Under the pieces are notes generated by a model, which was not told the DNA's origin, did no database searches, and worked only from the letters and a program-made list of their open reading frames with translations. Made by a program: the position numbers and the translations under genes. A DNA stretch of 64,000 nucleotides from Bilabrum cf. latius (Eukaryota > Bigyra: Bicosoecida > Bigyra > Bicosoecida): positions 1,240,001 to 1,304,000 of the forward strand of contig OZ237740.1 in assembly GCA_965178125.1 (NCBI GenBank), read 5' to 3'. How positions within the stretch are numbered: the stretch's first letter is position 1; every line of letters starts with the position of its first letter. Positions 47,991 through 58,800 of the stretch are shown in pieces.

Positions 47991-50891
47991 TCAAGACGCG
48001 TCGCCCTGCATCTTCCACTCCGAGCCGATTCCTCTCGAATTGATGGCACCGCTGGTCATGCCCCACTCGAGTCCGTCAGACGCGAGAGGCCCCCTCTCCG
48101 CCGCATCGTGCTGCAGCAAGCTGGCCGTCAAACCGGCTCCCGCCCCGTCCCCAGCCCCACTTCCGAACAGATCCATCCCATTGTGCTAACGCCTCGCCTC
48201 CGCGCCGGCCTCGCCTTCCTTCGACTTGGTGCCCGCCGGCTTTTTCAGTGCCCCCAGGAGCAATCCCACCACCTCCCTCTGCAGGTTGGACAGCGGAGCC
48301 TCCACCAGCACGTGCGCCACCAGAGCGACCGCGTGCACGCCCATCCAGACCGCGAGGAACCACGCCGCCACGGTCAGCACGTCGTAGTGCAGCAGGGCGG
48401 GCTGGTTGAAGAACAGCGTCAGGATGATGGGGTAGTGAAGCATGTACACGCAGTAGGTCAGGTTACTCATCACCTCCAGCACGGGCAACGACATCAAAGA
48501 GGCCACCAGCCCGTCCGGGTCCAGGAAGCACGCCGCGCAAAACACCGCCAGCGCGACGGCGAAGAGAGTCTTGGACCAGGCCACGTACAGGGTCATGACA
48601 CCGGTGCCCCACTGTGACACGTATGCGCCCGTCTAGTTGGCTACCGGGACGTGCCGGCTCTGCAGGCCACCCCCGGGAGCGTTGGACTTCAAGGATGGCG
48701 GCGACTGCGTCACACTGCTTTGACCCTCAAAGCCAGGCTGCTCAATAGAGTAGCCAAGCTCGCGTGAGTCCACGGGCAGCGCCAGCACCGATGCAGCCCC
48801 GTAGGTAGGCCCCTGCAGTGATACCTCGCGCACGCTGATTAGATACTCGCTGCTGTTCCACGCGCCCACTGGTGCGTCGCTGGACACGGAAATAGCCTCG
48901 CCGTGCGCCGGCCCTAAACTCCCTAGCCGCGCAGCGTCGGCCACCGTAGAGTTCCGGAGCATTCTCATGTCAACCGGGGCGGGGTATACGCCCACAGGGG
49001 CCATGTACAGCCATACAATGCACACAACGGCAGCGATTTGCAGCAGGAGAGCCACCATCCGCCTGTGAGTGATGGCTCCGGCGGCCCTCGCCGCGTCCCT
49101 TGCCTTGCCCAGGAGCGCCTCGGCCATGGCGTGCCCCTGCCCCGTGGTGTAGGCGATCCCCATGACCACGCCGACGATGTAGGCGGGAGCCCGCATCCAG
49201 GGCTTGCTGTAGTAGAGGTCCGACTGGTCGCCCCTGGACGGCGAGTGCCCGCCGTCCTGCTCTGGAGGCACCGGGGGTGCGAACGGGAACGGGGAAAGGT
49301 TGTCCCGCTTCACCACGATCGTGGCCGCGATCTGCGATGCAATCAGCAGTACCAGGCAATACGCGTAGGACGCCCACGTCCTGGCGCCGCTGCCCGAAGC
49401 ATCTCTCGGGAGTGTCGCGAGCAGCACGGCGACAGGCAGGACTGTGAGCAGGAAGAGCTGCACGTCGTTGGCGAGGTACCAGCCCCAGCCGATGCACTCC
49501 CTGTTGAAGTTGTTGTGGTAGGGCACGAAGTTGTTGACGAACAGCAGGTTGGTCCACCAGTAGTCCAGGCAGGGATTCCCTTTCTTGCCGACCACGCCGT
49601 GCGAGGGCAATGACCCGGGCAGCATGCCGAACGACGAGTGCCAGCCAAGCAGAGGCATGATGAACGCCCCGGCGAGGATAGTCAGCCCGATGATGGGGAT
49701 CAGCCGGAAGCAACGGTTGAAGAACGCGACAACCGCCGCACCGAGGGCGGGTGCGATGCCGATCGGTGCTGTCTTGTTGGTGCCGGAGCCGGAGCCGGAG
49801 CCAGAGCCAGAGCCAGACGCACCATTCGTGGCTCCTGCTCGGCTCTTCAGGGGATTTTTGCTGCCGCTGCTAGTTGACTTAGGCAAGCTCGACTGGCCCA
49901 TCTTTTTGGCAAGAATGTGGACGCCTAGGAAGCCAGACATCATAAAGAAGGCATCCACGGCGAATTCGGCCTGCTGGATGACCTGAAAGGCCGGTTTGGC
50001 CGCGGCTCCACCCGGAGGCTGCAGCTCCTGAAAGTTTGTCATGCCGCGGACAAGCATGTTGAGCGCCGTGTGACCGAGCACCACGAGGCCAATGCTGATG
50101 ACCCTCACGCCATTGAGAGCGGCCAGGGGACCCCCGCGGAGGCCGCCAGCGCCGCACGCCGTCGAGAGGTTGGTGGCCAGGTCCAGTGCCTGGCACGCCC
50201 GGGCGACGCAGGACTTGTCACCATCTTCCGGCTTGGAGTGCCTGCCAGTATTACTTCGGGGGAATTTAGCCACCTGGTCATCTCCAGGGGTGGGAGCTGG
50301 CTCGCATCGCCCATCCTCAAGCGCTGCCGCATCGCTGTCAACATTTGCGGCGGTCGTGCCGACAGCTGCAGACCCAGCTGCCGGGTAGGGTGCACGTGCT
50401 GCACCGCACCAATTCGAAACCCTCCTGTAGATCGAGGCGAATACCCCAACAAGCAGAAGGGCACCAAGGGTACTTATGGTGGCAATAGAGCCCCGCAAAA
50501 CGTGCTTTTCAAGGCCCTTGCCATCGTACAGGGAAGATACCGCCGATCCGCAGGAGACGGTGGCCTCCTTGAAGTCCGGCCCTACGAGTGCAAGGAATTG
50601 GACGGCTTCGAGTGCAAACTGGTCGATTTTAGTCGCGTTGTTTGCAAAATCGGCGGCCACGCAGCCGCTTGGCACGCAAAGCCCAAACTTAACACCGCTC
50701 GTGTCCACACTGCAGTGTGTACCGATCCGTGATGCACCGCTCGATGACCCCATGCACAAATCATAGTCTCCCAAATCCCATAAGCGCCTACCGCTCGCAG
50801 TGGATAGGTAATAGAACGTTTCGAGACCGCCCTGCAGCGAGGAACTGTCGAGGAAATGCGCAAGATGCAACTTTGCGGCGAAGCAGTGTGG
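47991..50891 (-). CDS. NRF-6-type membrane acyltransferase (acyltransferase-3 family), 5' exon missing
   Basis: The minus-strand frame of about 966 residues ends at TGA 47991, with TAG at 48633 and 48186. The N-terminal region is an NRF domain with paired cysteines (LGDYDLCMG, HCSVDTSGVKFGLCVPSGC). It is followed by a membrane-embedded acyltransferase-3 domain with about ten helices. This includes VISIGLVVLGHTALN with the characteristic His, VDAFFMMSGFLGVH, the FNRCFRLIPIIGLTILAG helix, and the C-terminal NLTYCVYMLHYPIILTLFF. A (Gly-Ser)n-coding run lies near 49785-49820. The family is named after nematode nose-resistant-to-fluoxetine proteins and transfers acyl groups across or at membranes; the substrate is unknown. 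No in-frame ATG or signal peptide is found before an upstream TAA at 50907. A 5' exon is therefore needed, and a splice acceptor AG immediately before 50891 is plausible. Confidence 0.85.
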
Positions 50892-51269
50892 CTATTCCAA
50901 GGAGAGTTAACACCTACAAGAGAAGCCAAAGGTCTTACGGGTTCCAAAATGCTAGGAATATAGCAGCTCATGATTCTTGCTTTGGCACCAAGTGTGGATC
51001 GACGGGCGTGCACCGCTGGCGGCCTACCCGCTCCGAATCTCCGAGTCGCACCAATGTGTTGTGGAGTGTGCGTGATGCCATTCTACTCATACAAATTGAT
51101 GTCATGCAAATTGATTGTTCAGCAAACTCTCATACATTTGCCATGGTGGCACGCCGACATGCACGACAACAACAGTGCCACAGTGTGCATGACCCAATGC
51201 CGGCAACGTCGAGAAGATCGAGTCGCCGGCCGCAGAGTCTGCAGTGCCCCTTGTACTAGCAAGAAGCAA
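50892..51269. other. Spacer upstream of the acyltransferase
   Basis: This 378-bp stretch probably holds the missing first exon and promoter of the minus-strand acyltransferase, and the 3'UTR of the CKK gene. A GTAAGA donor-like site on the minus strand lies near 50935-50940, but no convincing signal-peptide exon is visible. Confidence 0.4.
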
Positions 51270-54200
51270 TCAAAGCGGCTCACCAGCCCCCGAATCGGAG
51301 TGCAGCAGCCTACGCAGCGTGTCTTCGAAATCTCCCATCGATTCGTCCCCGGCTGCAGCAGCCCCCTTCCCGTCCAGTGGCAGGCCCCCCCGGGCGGCCC
51401 CGGGCCCTGACCCAACCCCTTGGGATACCTCTCCCAGGGACTCCCGCTCCCCCAAACCCCGAGACAAGGCCCGTCCGCCGCCACCGTCTCTTCCTGCAGC
51501 ATGAGACGAACCCGCGCGGGGTGTGCCTCCCCTCCCTCTACCGCTCCCAGGCCCAGGGCTGCCAGTCCGTCGACCCGGCAAGGCCGCCCCGCGCACCCCG
51601 CTGCGAGCACGCACACGGCTACGACTGCGGCTTGCGCTGCGGACCCCACCGGGCACACCTCCCGGCAGCTTGCCCCCAGCCGCAGCCGCAGATGCAGCCG
51701 CGCCGATCGGCAGGCCACCGGTAGGAGCGAAGTTGCGCGCCGCTCCCGCGTGCAGAGCCACCGCGTCTACTGATGGAGACAGCGATCCGCCGCGAGGCAG
51801 CGGCCGCAGGCTTCGCGTGGAGGTGTCGTACTTCCAGAAGGCGGCGAACCACGCCTGCGAGGCCTCTGCGTCCCCCGCCGGGTCGCCGCCCTCGCCGCCA
51901 CCGTAGGCTGCCTTGAGCCGGTCGGGCACGGCCAGAGACGGCGGGCCCCTCCCCAGGATGCGCTGCGACAGCCCTAGACGATGATCGGCAGCGTACAGAG
52001 CCCTGAATCGCCTGCTTTCGGGGCTCTGCGTCAGCACTACAAACGAGAGGGGCTGCTGCAGCGCCTCCCGCCCGGACTCGCGCAGGGCGGCCGAAATGTC
52101 CTCTGCCGCCAGCTCTGCGGCTCGCATGGCCCCCTCCGCGAGCTTGGCTTCTGTGGCGCCTTTGGGGCCGCTCATGCACACGGCGCGCAGAGAGGACAGC
52201 ACCCGGCGCGCGTTGCTCGCGTTGGCAGACGCAGCCAGCCTCGGCCTTCCCCCAGAGTCGATTGAAGAAGTGTTCGGCCCCGCCGCAGATTGGGCGAGAG
52301 AGGCAGCCTCCTGCTCGGCCTCTTTGAGCGCCTGCCGCAGCAGCTCTCGAGCCTCGCCCTCGTCACGGTGCTGGCGGGACCTAGACTGCGCCCGCCGCGC
52401 GGACCACTTGCCCACGCGACCTGCGGGCGGAGGTGCCGCCCCGCTGCCCGTCGGGACCACCACCAGCGCGCCCCCAGTGGCCACTGGCTCGTCTTCGGTA
52501 ACAGGCGCTTTGCTTTTTGGGGTACTTGGGCCCTGCGACCCGTTTCCTTCGTTTCTTCGAGCGGGAGCAGTCACGCCGCTTCCATCACCGGCGGCCCGTT
52601 CTTCAGGTACAGGCGCGTGAGTAGCGCCTCCGGCTCGCTCTCCGTGTGGCGTGCGCGGCCGAGCCGACTTCCACGCCTCTTCCATTCTGCCCTTTCTGGC
52701 CTGGTCCCGCTTGCGCAGGCGGGCCAGCACGAGCTGCTGCTTCCTGGCCTGGTCCTCGCTCGTCTCGAGGACCATGACCACGTCCCCCTTCTTGGCCCTC
52801 GGTGATGGGGATGGGCCGGCGAAGGAGGGGACCATGACCACGTCTCCCTTCTTGGCCCTCGGTGATGGGGATGGGCCGGCGAAGGAGGGGGCAGGGGCAG
52901 GGGCAGGAGCAGGAGCAGCAGCGGCGGCTGGGTCTGCCTCCTGCTGCTTGCGCTCCTGGCCCATCGCGCGCTCCTGGTCATCGCCCCATCGGGAGCTTTC
53001 AAGTGCCTGCTTGTCGTGGCTCTGGCGGTCGTACCGGCCATGCCCCTGCACATGTCCGCTAGGAGTCGCGCGATGCTCGAAGGTAGCACCTCTAGGAAGC
53101 GAATCGACCAGGGGACGATCTCCACCATCGGAGCGGCCTAAACCCTATCCAAGTCCGGACTCGTGCTACCGATCGGAATCATCCCCACTACCTCGCGCTC
53201 GCTGGTCGTCCAGATAGCTGTCAGCCTCACGCAGCAACCGGAGCGCCTCCCCACGCCAATCCTCTGGGTCTATCTACTAGCTGCTCGGTGCACTGCCTCG
53301 GCCAGTCGCCGGCCACGGTGCCGCTCGCTGCGCTGGTACGTCGCGCGCTCGCCCCTGCAGCAGCTGCATTGCCATGGACCCAGCTTGCCGCCTCCTCTCG
53401 CCCTCCCTTGCGCTCGCCTCCCGCTCCAGCCGAGCGTACTGCTGCGAACCGTCCAGCAGAGCCCGGTGCACTTCTGGGGATGGAGGTGCCCGACGGCCCC
53501 ACCCCGCACCAGTGCCTGTGCCTGTGCCTGTGCCTGTGCCAGTGCCAGTGCCAGTGCCTGCACGCATCCGCCCCTCCACCCCAAGCAAGCCTGTGTCAGT
53601 GCCTGCACGCATCCGCCCCTCCACCCCAAGCAAGCCTGTGCCAGTGCCTGCACGCATCCGCCCCTCCACCCCAAGCAAGCCTGTGCCAGTGCCTGCACGC
53701 ATCCGCCCCTCCACCCCAAGCAAGCCAGTGCCAGTGCCTGCACGCATCCGCCCCTCCACCCCAAGCAAGCCTGTGTCAGTGCCTGCACGCATCCGCCCCT
53801 CCACCCCAAGCAAGCCAGTGCTGAATGTGCGGCTACCCGGGCTGTTCGCTGCAGATTGACTGCTTGCCTGCTGGCCCGCAGCTCGCCCCTCTGGTGAGTA
53901 AGCATCTGTGCTCGGCTAGGCTCGCCGCGGGGGAGAAGCGAACACCTCGTGCATGGCTGCCGCCGCAGTCGACATTGGTAGCCCGGATGAAAGGGGGCGG
54001 TCTGCAGATGCCCTGGCTGGTTCCACCTGGATGCCAACCGCGGGATCTTGTGTGCTACCTCTCGTCCGTTGGGCAAATCCACCGCGATGGTTTGCACCCA
54101 AACCCCCCGGTGGGTCTCCCTGCCACGGTGCAGTCTGAGACGCAGCTTCATGCCTGTCGCGCTGTGCTCGAGCACCGCGCTGGTGGTCGGCTGGAGGGCA

Positions 54201-55436
54201 AGGTGACTGTGCTGGTGGCTCTGCCGTTTGCTGCGATGCGCTCCCAGGCAGCTGCGGAGGCTGCACGTTCGCATCTGCGGCGGCACGGTCGCACGCTGAG
54301 CCCCTCCTCCGGATCTCGGCGCTTGCTACCATAGGCTGTGCATCGAGACCGCTGCCCTCCGGCTCGCTGCTCGACGCCATGCCCGAGCGTGCCCTCTAGA
54401 ATGGCTCGCCCGCTGCCCTGGCGGATGTCTCACCCAGTGAGTCTGGGCCTGTGTAATGACCAGAGCCGAATGCCCGTGCATCCGCAGGCTGCGGCTGGCT
54501 GGCCCTAGGCAAGGATGGCGGACTCTATGCCTCCGATTCATGGCCTTCTGCGTGTCGCCGCTGCGAGTCGGGTGCTGCCTTTGTCTGCGCATGCGCGTGC
54601 GCCTGCGAGGCAGAGGCACCAGCGGCCGGTGCAGCTGCCCTCTGCTGCCGCCTGATCACAGTGGCCTCAAACATGGGACCATCCTCCGCTCTCTCTCTTC
54701 CCCTAACCAGACCGTCGGATCCTACCATCAGGAGGCGCGCTGCCTCCCCCACAGCGTACACATCCACGCACTCCAGCCACAGCGACAAGGGACGGGACGA
54801 GGACGAGGAGACACCTGAGCCCGCAACCCCTCCTGCATCGGGCCTCCCATCACGCCCTGCGTCCGAGCCGATGGAGACCAGCTTGGCCCAGTCGTCCTCG
54901 TCCACAGAGGCATGGCTCGCCGCGTCTGTCCCGGTGAGAGCCCGCAGCCGGCCCACTGCAGCAGGGGGAAGCCCCCCCTTCGGCAGGGCGGGGCAGAACA
55001 GCCTGGGCCGTTCGGGGCGGGGGTGCGAGGGCGCAGGGAACAGAACGACGCAGCAGCGGGCTGAGCTTGAGGCAGGAGCTCCTGATCGCCCCAGCAGCAC
55101 CGCAGCCCGGAAGTGCCTCTGCCGGTGCCCAGCGAGGAACCGTAGCTCGGCGTCGAATATCTTGGCGGGGGGCCGAGTGCTCCCACCTGGTGACTGCAGA
55201 GGTACCGATTCCAGGAATCCTGGTGATGCGCATTGCACCCCTGCTATGGCCCGAAGCACTTTCCCGTACCTCCGGAGGCCAGCCAGTGCGTCAGCGCCAA
55301 TGCTGCACATGGATGGCTAGCCGGCGTGTGCCGGAAGCTAGCCCTCGGAGGCATCACGTGGCCCAATCGTTCCCGCTCTGAGCCGCTCCATTGTGATGAC
55401 AGGGACGTTCTTGGCTTGCTCGGCGGCTTTCATCAT
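51270..55436 (-). CDS. CKK-domain protein (CAMSAP/Patronin-like microtubule binder)
   Basis: One minus-strand frame of about 1,388 residues runs from ATG at 55436 (MMKAAEQAKNVPVITMERLR...) to TGA 51270. TAG codons include 55338, 55317, 54525, 54396, 53916, 53166 and 53145. Near residues 1070-1230 (about 51750-52225) lies a CKK-like domain. It has a helical N-terminal part (RRVLSSLRAVCMSGPKGATE), then LSFVVLTQ, the signature RFRALYAADHR, LGRGPPSLAV, AFWKYDTSTRSLRPLP and SVDAVALH. These match the FRALY / GtGP / fKYd / SVDAl pattern of CAMSAP CKK domains, which bind microtubule minus ends. The N-terminal 250 residues look folded but I cannot assign them; no calponin-homology domain is evident. 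The middle and the C-terminal tail are Ala/Gly/Ser/Arg-rich and disordered. The start is tentative because CGCAG lies just before the ATG. Confidence 0.78.
52771..52890 (-). repeat. 60-bp direct duplication in the CKK gene
   Basis: Two adjacent 60-bp copies differ by one base. They encode PSFAGPSPSPRAKKGDVVMV twice in a row. Confidence 0.95.
53550..53822 (-). repeat. 45-bp coding repeat, six copies, plus a GT-rich run
   Basis: The 45-bp unit encodes LGVEGRMRAGTGTGL in the CKK gene (variants GTDTG/GTGTG). The array is flanked by a (Gly-Thr)n run at about 53515-53560. Confidence 0.93.
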
Positions 55437-55853
55437 CGTCTGCGAGCAACGAAGTCTTAAAAATACATGACACTACAGTGCTACGAGCCTTTCAAACCCA
55501 AAACAGCAGTGTGACATCTTACTCTGGCCAGAGATGATGGATTTAGACTCCCATCGTACCGAAGGAAAGATACTGAGGCTTCAAAACAGCCAGCAATGGC
55601 CTCGTCGAGACCAAGTGCTCCCCCTGATGTCATCATGACGGCTGCCATTCTCGACCACAACAGTGAGCTAGATGTGTTTCAGGTAGATATTATATTCATT
55701 GACTGGGCTCAATGAGTTTATCTTTCAGTCTATGCTGGATCTGCCGTCCGTTGGTCCGGATTATCAAATAGTAACGTGTGCAAATGAGCTTGCCAAACTC
55801 TGGTATATTTGTAGAGCAGTAGGCCGACTTCCATTTCGATCCTTATTGGCCTC
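55437..55853. other. Divergent promoter region between the CKK gene and the large membrane-protein gene
   Basis: This 417-bp AT-richer spacer separates two divergently transcribed genes and presumably contains both promoters and 5'UTRs. ATATTATATTC at about 55686 is a weak TATA-like candidate for the plus-strand gene. No RNA gene or repeat is seen. Confidence 0.45.
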
Positions 55854-58800
55854 ATGGCCGCATCGAAAGACAAGTCGAATCTTCCAGATTCTTTTGTATC
55901 TGAACATGATGTCACTCTTGCACACGCTGCTGCCGTAACTCGCCTCACTAGGTTCGCACTGTATGCCTCACTCGGCGTGGGTTTAGGGGCTATCCTCGCG
56001 GCTTGCATGGGGGTATTGCTTGTGGGAGGCCAGCTAGCAGCCGCTGTCGGCCTTGTGGCATACCATGGGATCGCCGTTGTATATGCAGGGTACCGGTAAG
56101 TGCATGGCATCCGTGACAGAGCACTAGATGTGCTGCCGTGACTACTGTGTTGCTGTCAAATTGTGCACCGCCTCTCACGTTCATTCGCTGGATGCACGTG
56201 CGGTGATATTTATGCTCTGCTGAACCAGATTTGCGCCGCCCTAGGGCACGCGTGTCCTTTGGGGTATGTAAAATAGACTTATGCTCGTAACGGTACCTCG
56301 CTGCAGTTCTGCACATCGTGCGGCTGCACGACGTTTGATATGGATTTGGTTTGTTTGTAATGTATCGATTAGTTAGAAACTGGACTGATGTTGCCTGCTG
56401 CAGCTAGTAGGACGTGATTGAGGAAGGAAGTCCGCTGTTCTTGCTCGTCTGCCATTCGTTGGACACCAAGCTGAAGACCATCTCCTGATCGATCTTTTTC
56501 ATCTCCTTCCGCAGTCTCGTATTTTCATTTTCAACATTGCCTCATTTTCTGCACCGGGCAGCTGCACTTGGTGTAGAAGCAGTGGAGGACCTCAGTAGCA
56601 GTAGAAGCCCTGCCAAACGAGCAGAACAGCCGCAACTAGTCCAACCAAAGCCTGCCCTTGGCCAGCGAAGAGGTGTATCCTCCAAGTCAAAGCGCAATGC
56701 AAGAGGTCGAAACGGAAAATCTGCGGGGGTGGGTGGTCGATCCGCCAAAGCGGGCAACGGCCACACAAACACCAACCTTTCAGCAGATGCCTCAGCGGGA
56801 ACCACCAGCGAAATTCAGGCAGAATCTCTCAACTCAAGCACCCCACACATGTCAGTTGCAGATCGATTGGTGGCTTGGATCGACAACGCGCTGTGGATGG
56901 GCACAACGGGAGTGGCAGCGGGCTCGCCTCCGCGCGGAGGCAAGGAGAGCGAGCAGCCCTGGTGGTCGGGCACCCTGCTGAGCATGCCTCTCCTGATCCT
57001 GGGCTTTGCTGCCTGGCAGCTTCGCCTGTATGCCTTCCTGCCTCTGTTCCTCCCGGCGCTCTTCCTCACCCGCCTGCGGATGCTCATCGACGGGCCCTCC
57101 GCGCTCGGCAGGCTCAACGTGCCAGGCAAAGTTTCGCTCCTGGTTTTCTTCGTCTGGGTAGAAGTGGTGAGGCGCGCAGGTCACACTTGGCTCAAACAGC
57201 CGAACTCTGTGCTGGCCTTTCGTATGTCCTGGCATCCACGCTGCTCATCCGTGTCCCTTGTGCCTGACTTTTTGCTTGCTTCGAGCCTCGCAGGAAGCCC
57301 AATCGCTGGGTCTGCGGCCGTTGTGGTCCCTCTCGGCGTGGGCTGTGCTAGTGGATGTGCTGGCTACGTCACGCTGGCTCCTGCTGCTGCTTACGGTGCT
57401 GCTTCTTGCAGTGTACGCCCATGTCGATTCCGCACAGCGGGGCGCGCAGCGAGCCAGATCCAGCCTGTTGTCCCAGGCAGGCCTGTGCGCCATGGTGCTG
57501 GGCGCAGTGGAGGTCGCCCATGTCCCGCTCACTGGTTCAGATGGCCTCATCCACCTGCCTACCGTGTCTCCGCTCTCGTTTGCGCAAAATGGCGGTGGTG
57601 AGGGTGGCCTCTTCGACTTGCTTGGCGGGAGGGAAGGGATCGCAGGCGCGGGGTTCAACCTAGAAGCAGACGCGGCGCATGGATCGGTGGAGCATGCATG
57701 GGACAAGCCAGATGCATCATCTGAATCATCATTGGAAGGTTCACCCAGGAGCAAGGGCGGTCGAGCGGCAAACGAGGCTGACCTGCACCCTCGCATGCTC
57801 GGCTCGCTGCTGCTCCCTGCTACCTTCCAGGAGATTGTGACATCCACTGCGCAAGCGATCGGAAGCGTGGTGGAGGCGGGCACACCAGGCAAGGCCGTTG
57901 CTGCTGACAAGCCGCAGCAGGCCAAGCACGACCCATTCGCCTCTCTAGTGGGCCACCCGAAGGACCTGGCGGGCCTCGCGCAGGTGAGCGAGGAGGACGT
58001 GGAGTGGTACAGGGCTGCTGGGGGGCTGCAGGGCGTGCTGGGAGAGGAGGGTCGCAGGGAGATGATGATCGGAACCGCCCAGTTCTGGCTGCTGTGGAAC
58101 GTGATGAACCCGTAGCTGGAGCAGGACAGCAAGAGGCAGGTTCTCGTGGTAGAAACGATCGGGGGCGCTCCGGTTGAGGTGCCCCGAGCCGCGATCGGAG
58201 TTGAGCAAGCGGCAGCGACGCTCATCAAACTGTTCCATGCTGGGGATGCGGTGCTAGGAGCTGGCAGGCGCAGTAAAGACAGCACTGCGCTCGTGGTGGG
58301 CATGCCGAGGGAGGCGAGCGAGCAGCTGATCTAGTGGCTGCTCGTGTGGGAGGCCATCAATGGGCCCGCTAGAGACGTGCCCCAGTCGTTTCAGTCTAGC
58401 TTCGTCGCGGCATTAGAGCCGCACATCCTGTCAGCCGCAGCGGGGGGTCGATTCATCGCGAACGAGAGCGACATGTCGGAGGAGGATGCGGTGCGCCATT
58501 CGGTGATTGTGTCTCTGCGGGCGTTCATGCGGCAGAAACTGCGTGGCAGCAGCAAGGAGGGCCACGATGTGCTTCTGCAGCTGGCACTGGACAATAACAA
58601 CAGAGTCACCGCGCTGTTCCGGCCTGGTATTGTGCCTAGTGAGGTGCTGCAGGTAGTTGAGAGCGCAGATCGAGCCGTTGAGATGCAGCAGGAGCTTCCG
58701 CAGGGAGATGACCGCTGGGACAAGGTGGACGACCTGCTGGGCAAAGAGGACTTCAAGGTGCTGGAGAAAGCAGTCGTGCAGACGCTGCGGCCCATACACG

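Noticed and set aside
48970-49713. 247-residue minus-strand frame rich in His/Arg
   Set aside because: It is out of frame with the acyltransferase, which shows clear membrane helices and family motifs over the same bases.
56229-56271. Alternative second exon making a 94-residue membrane protein that ends in TAA at 56269
   Set aside because: It is possible, but the acceptor is weaker, and the following coding region would then lack any start codon after the TGA at 56486. The acceptor before 56515 joins both in phase.
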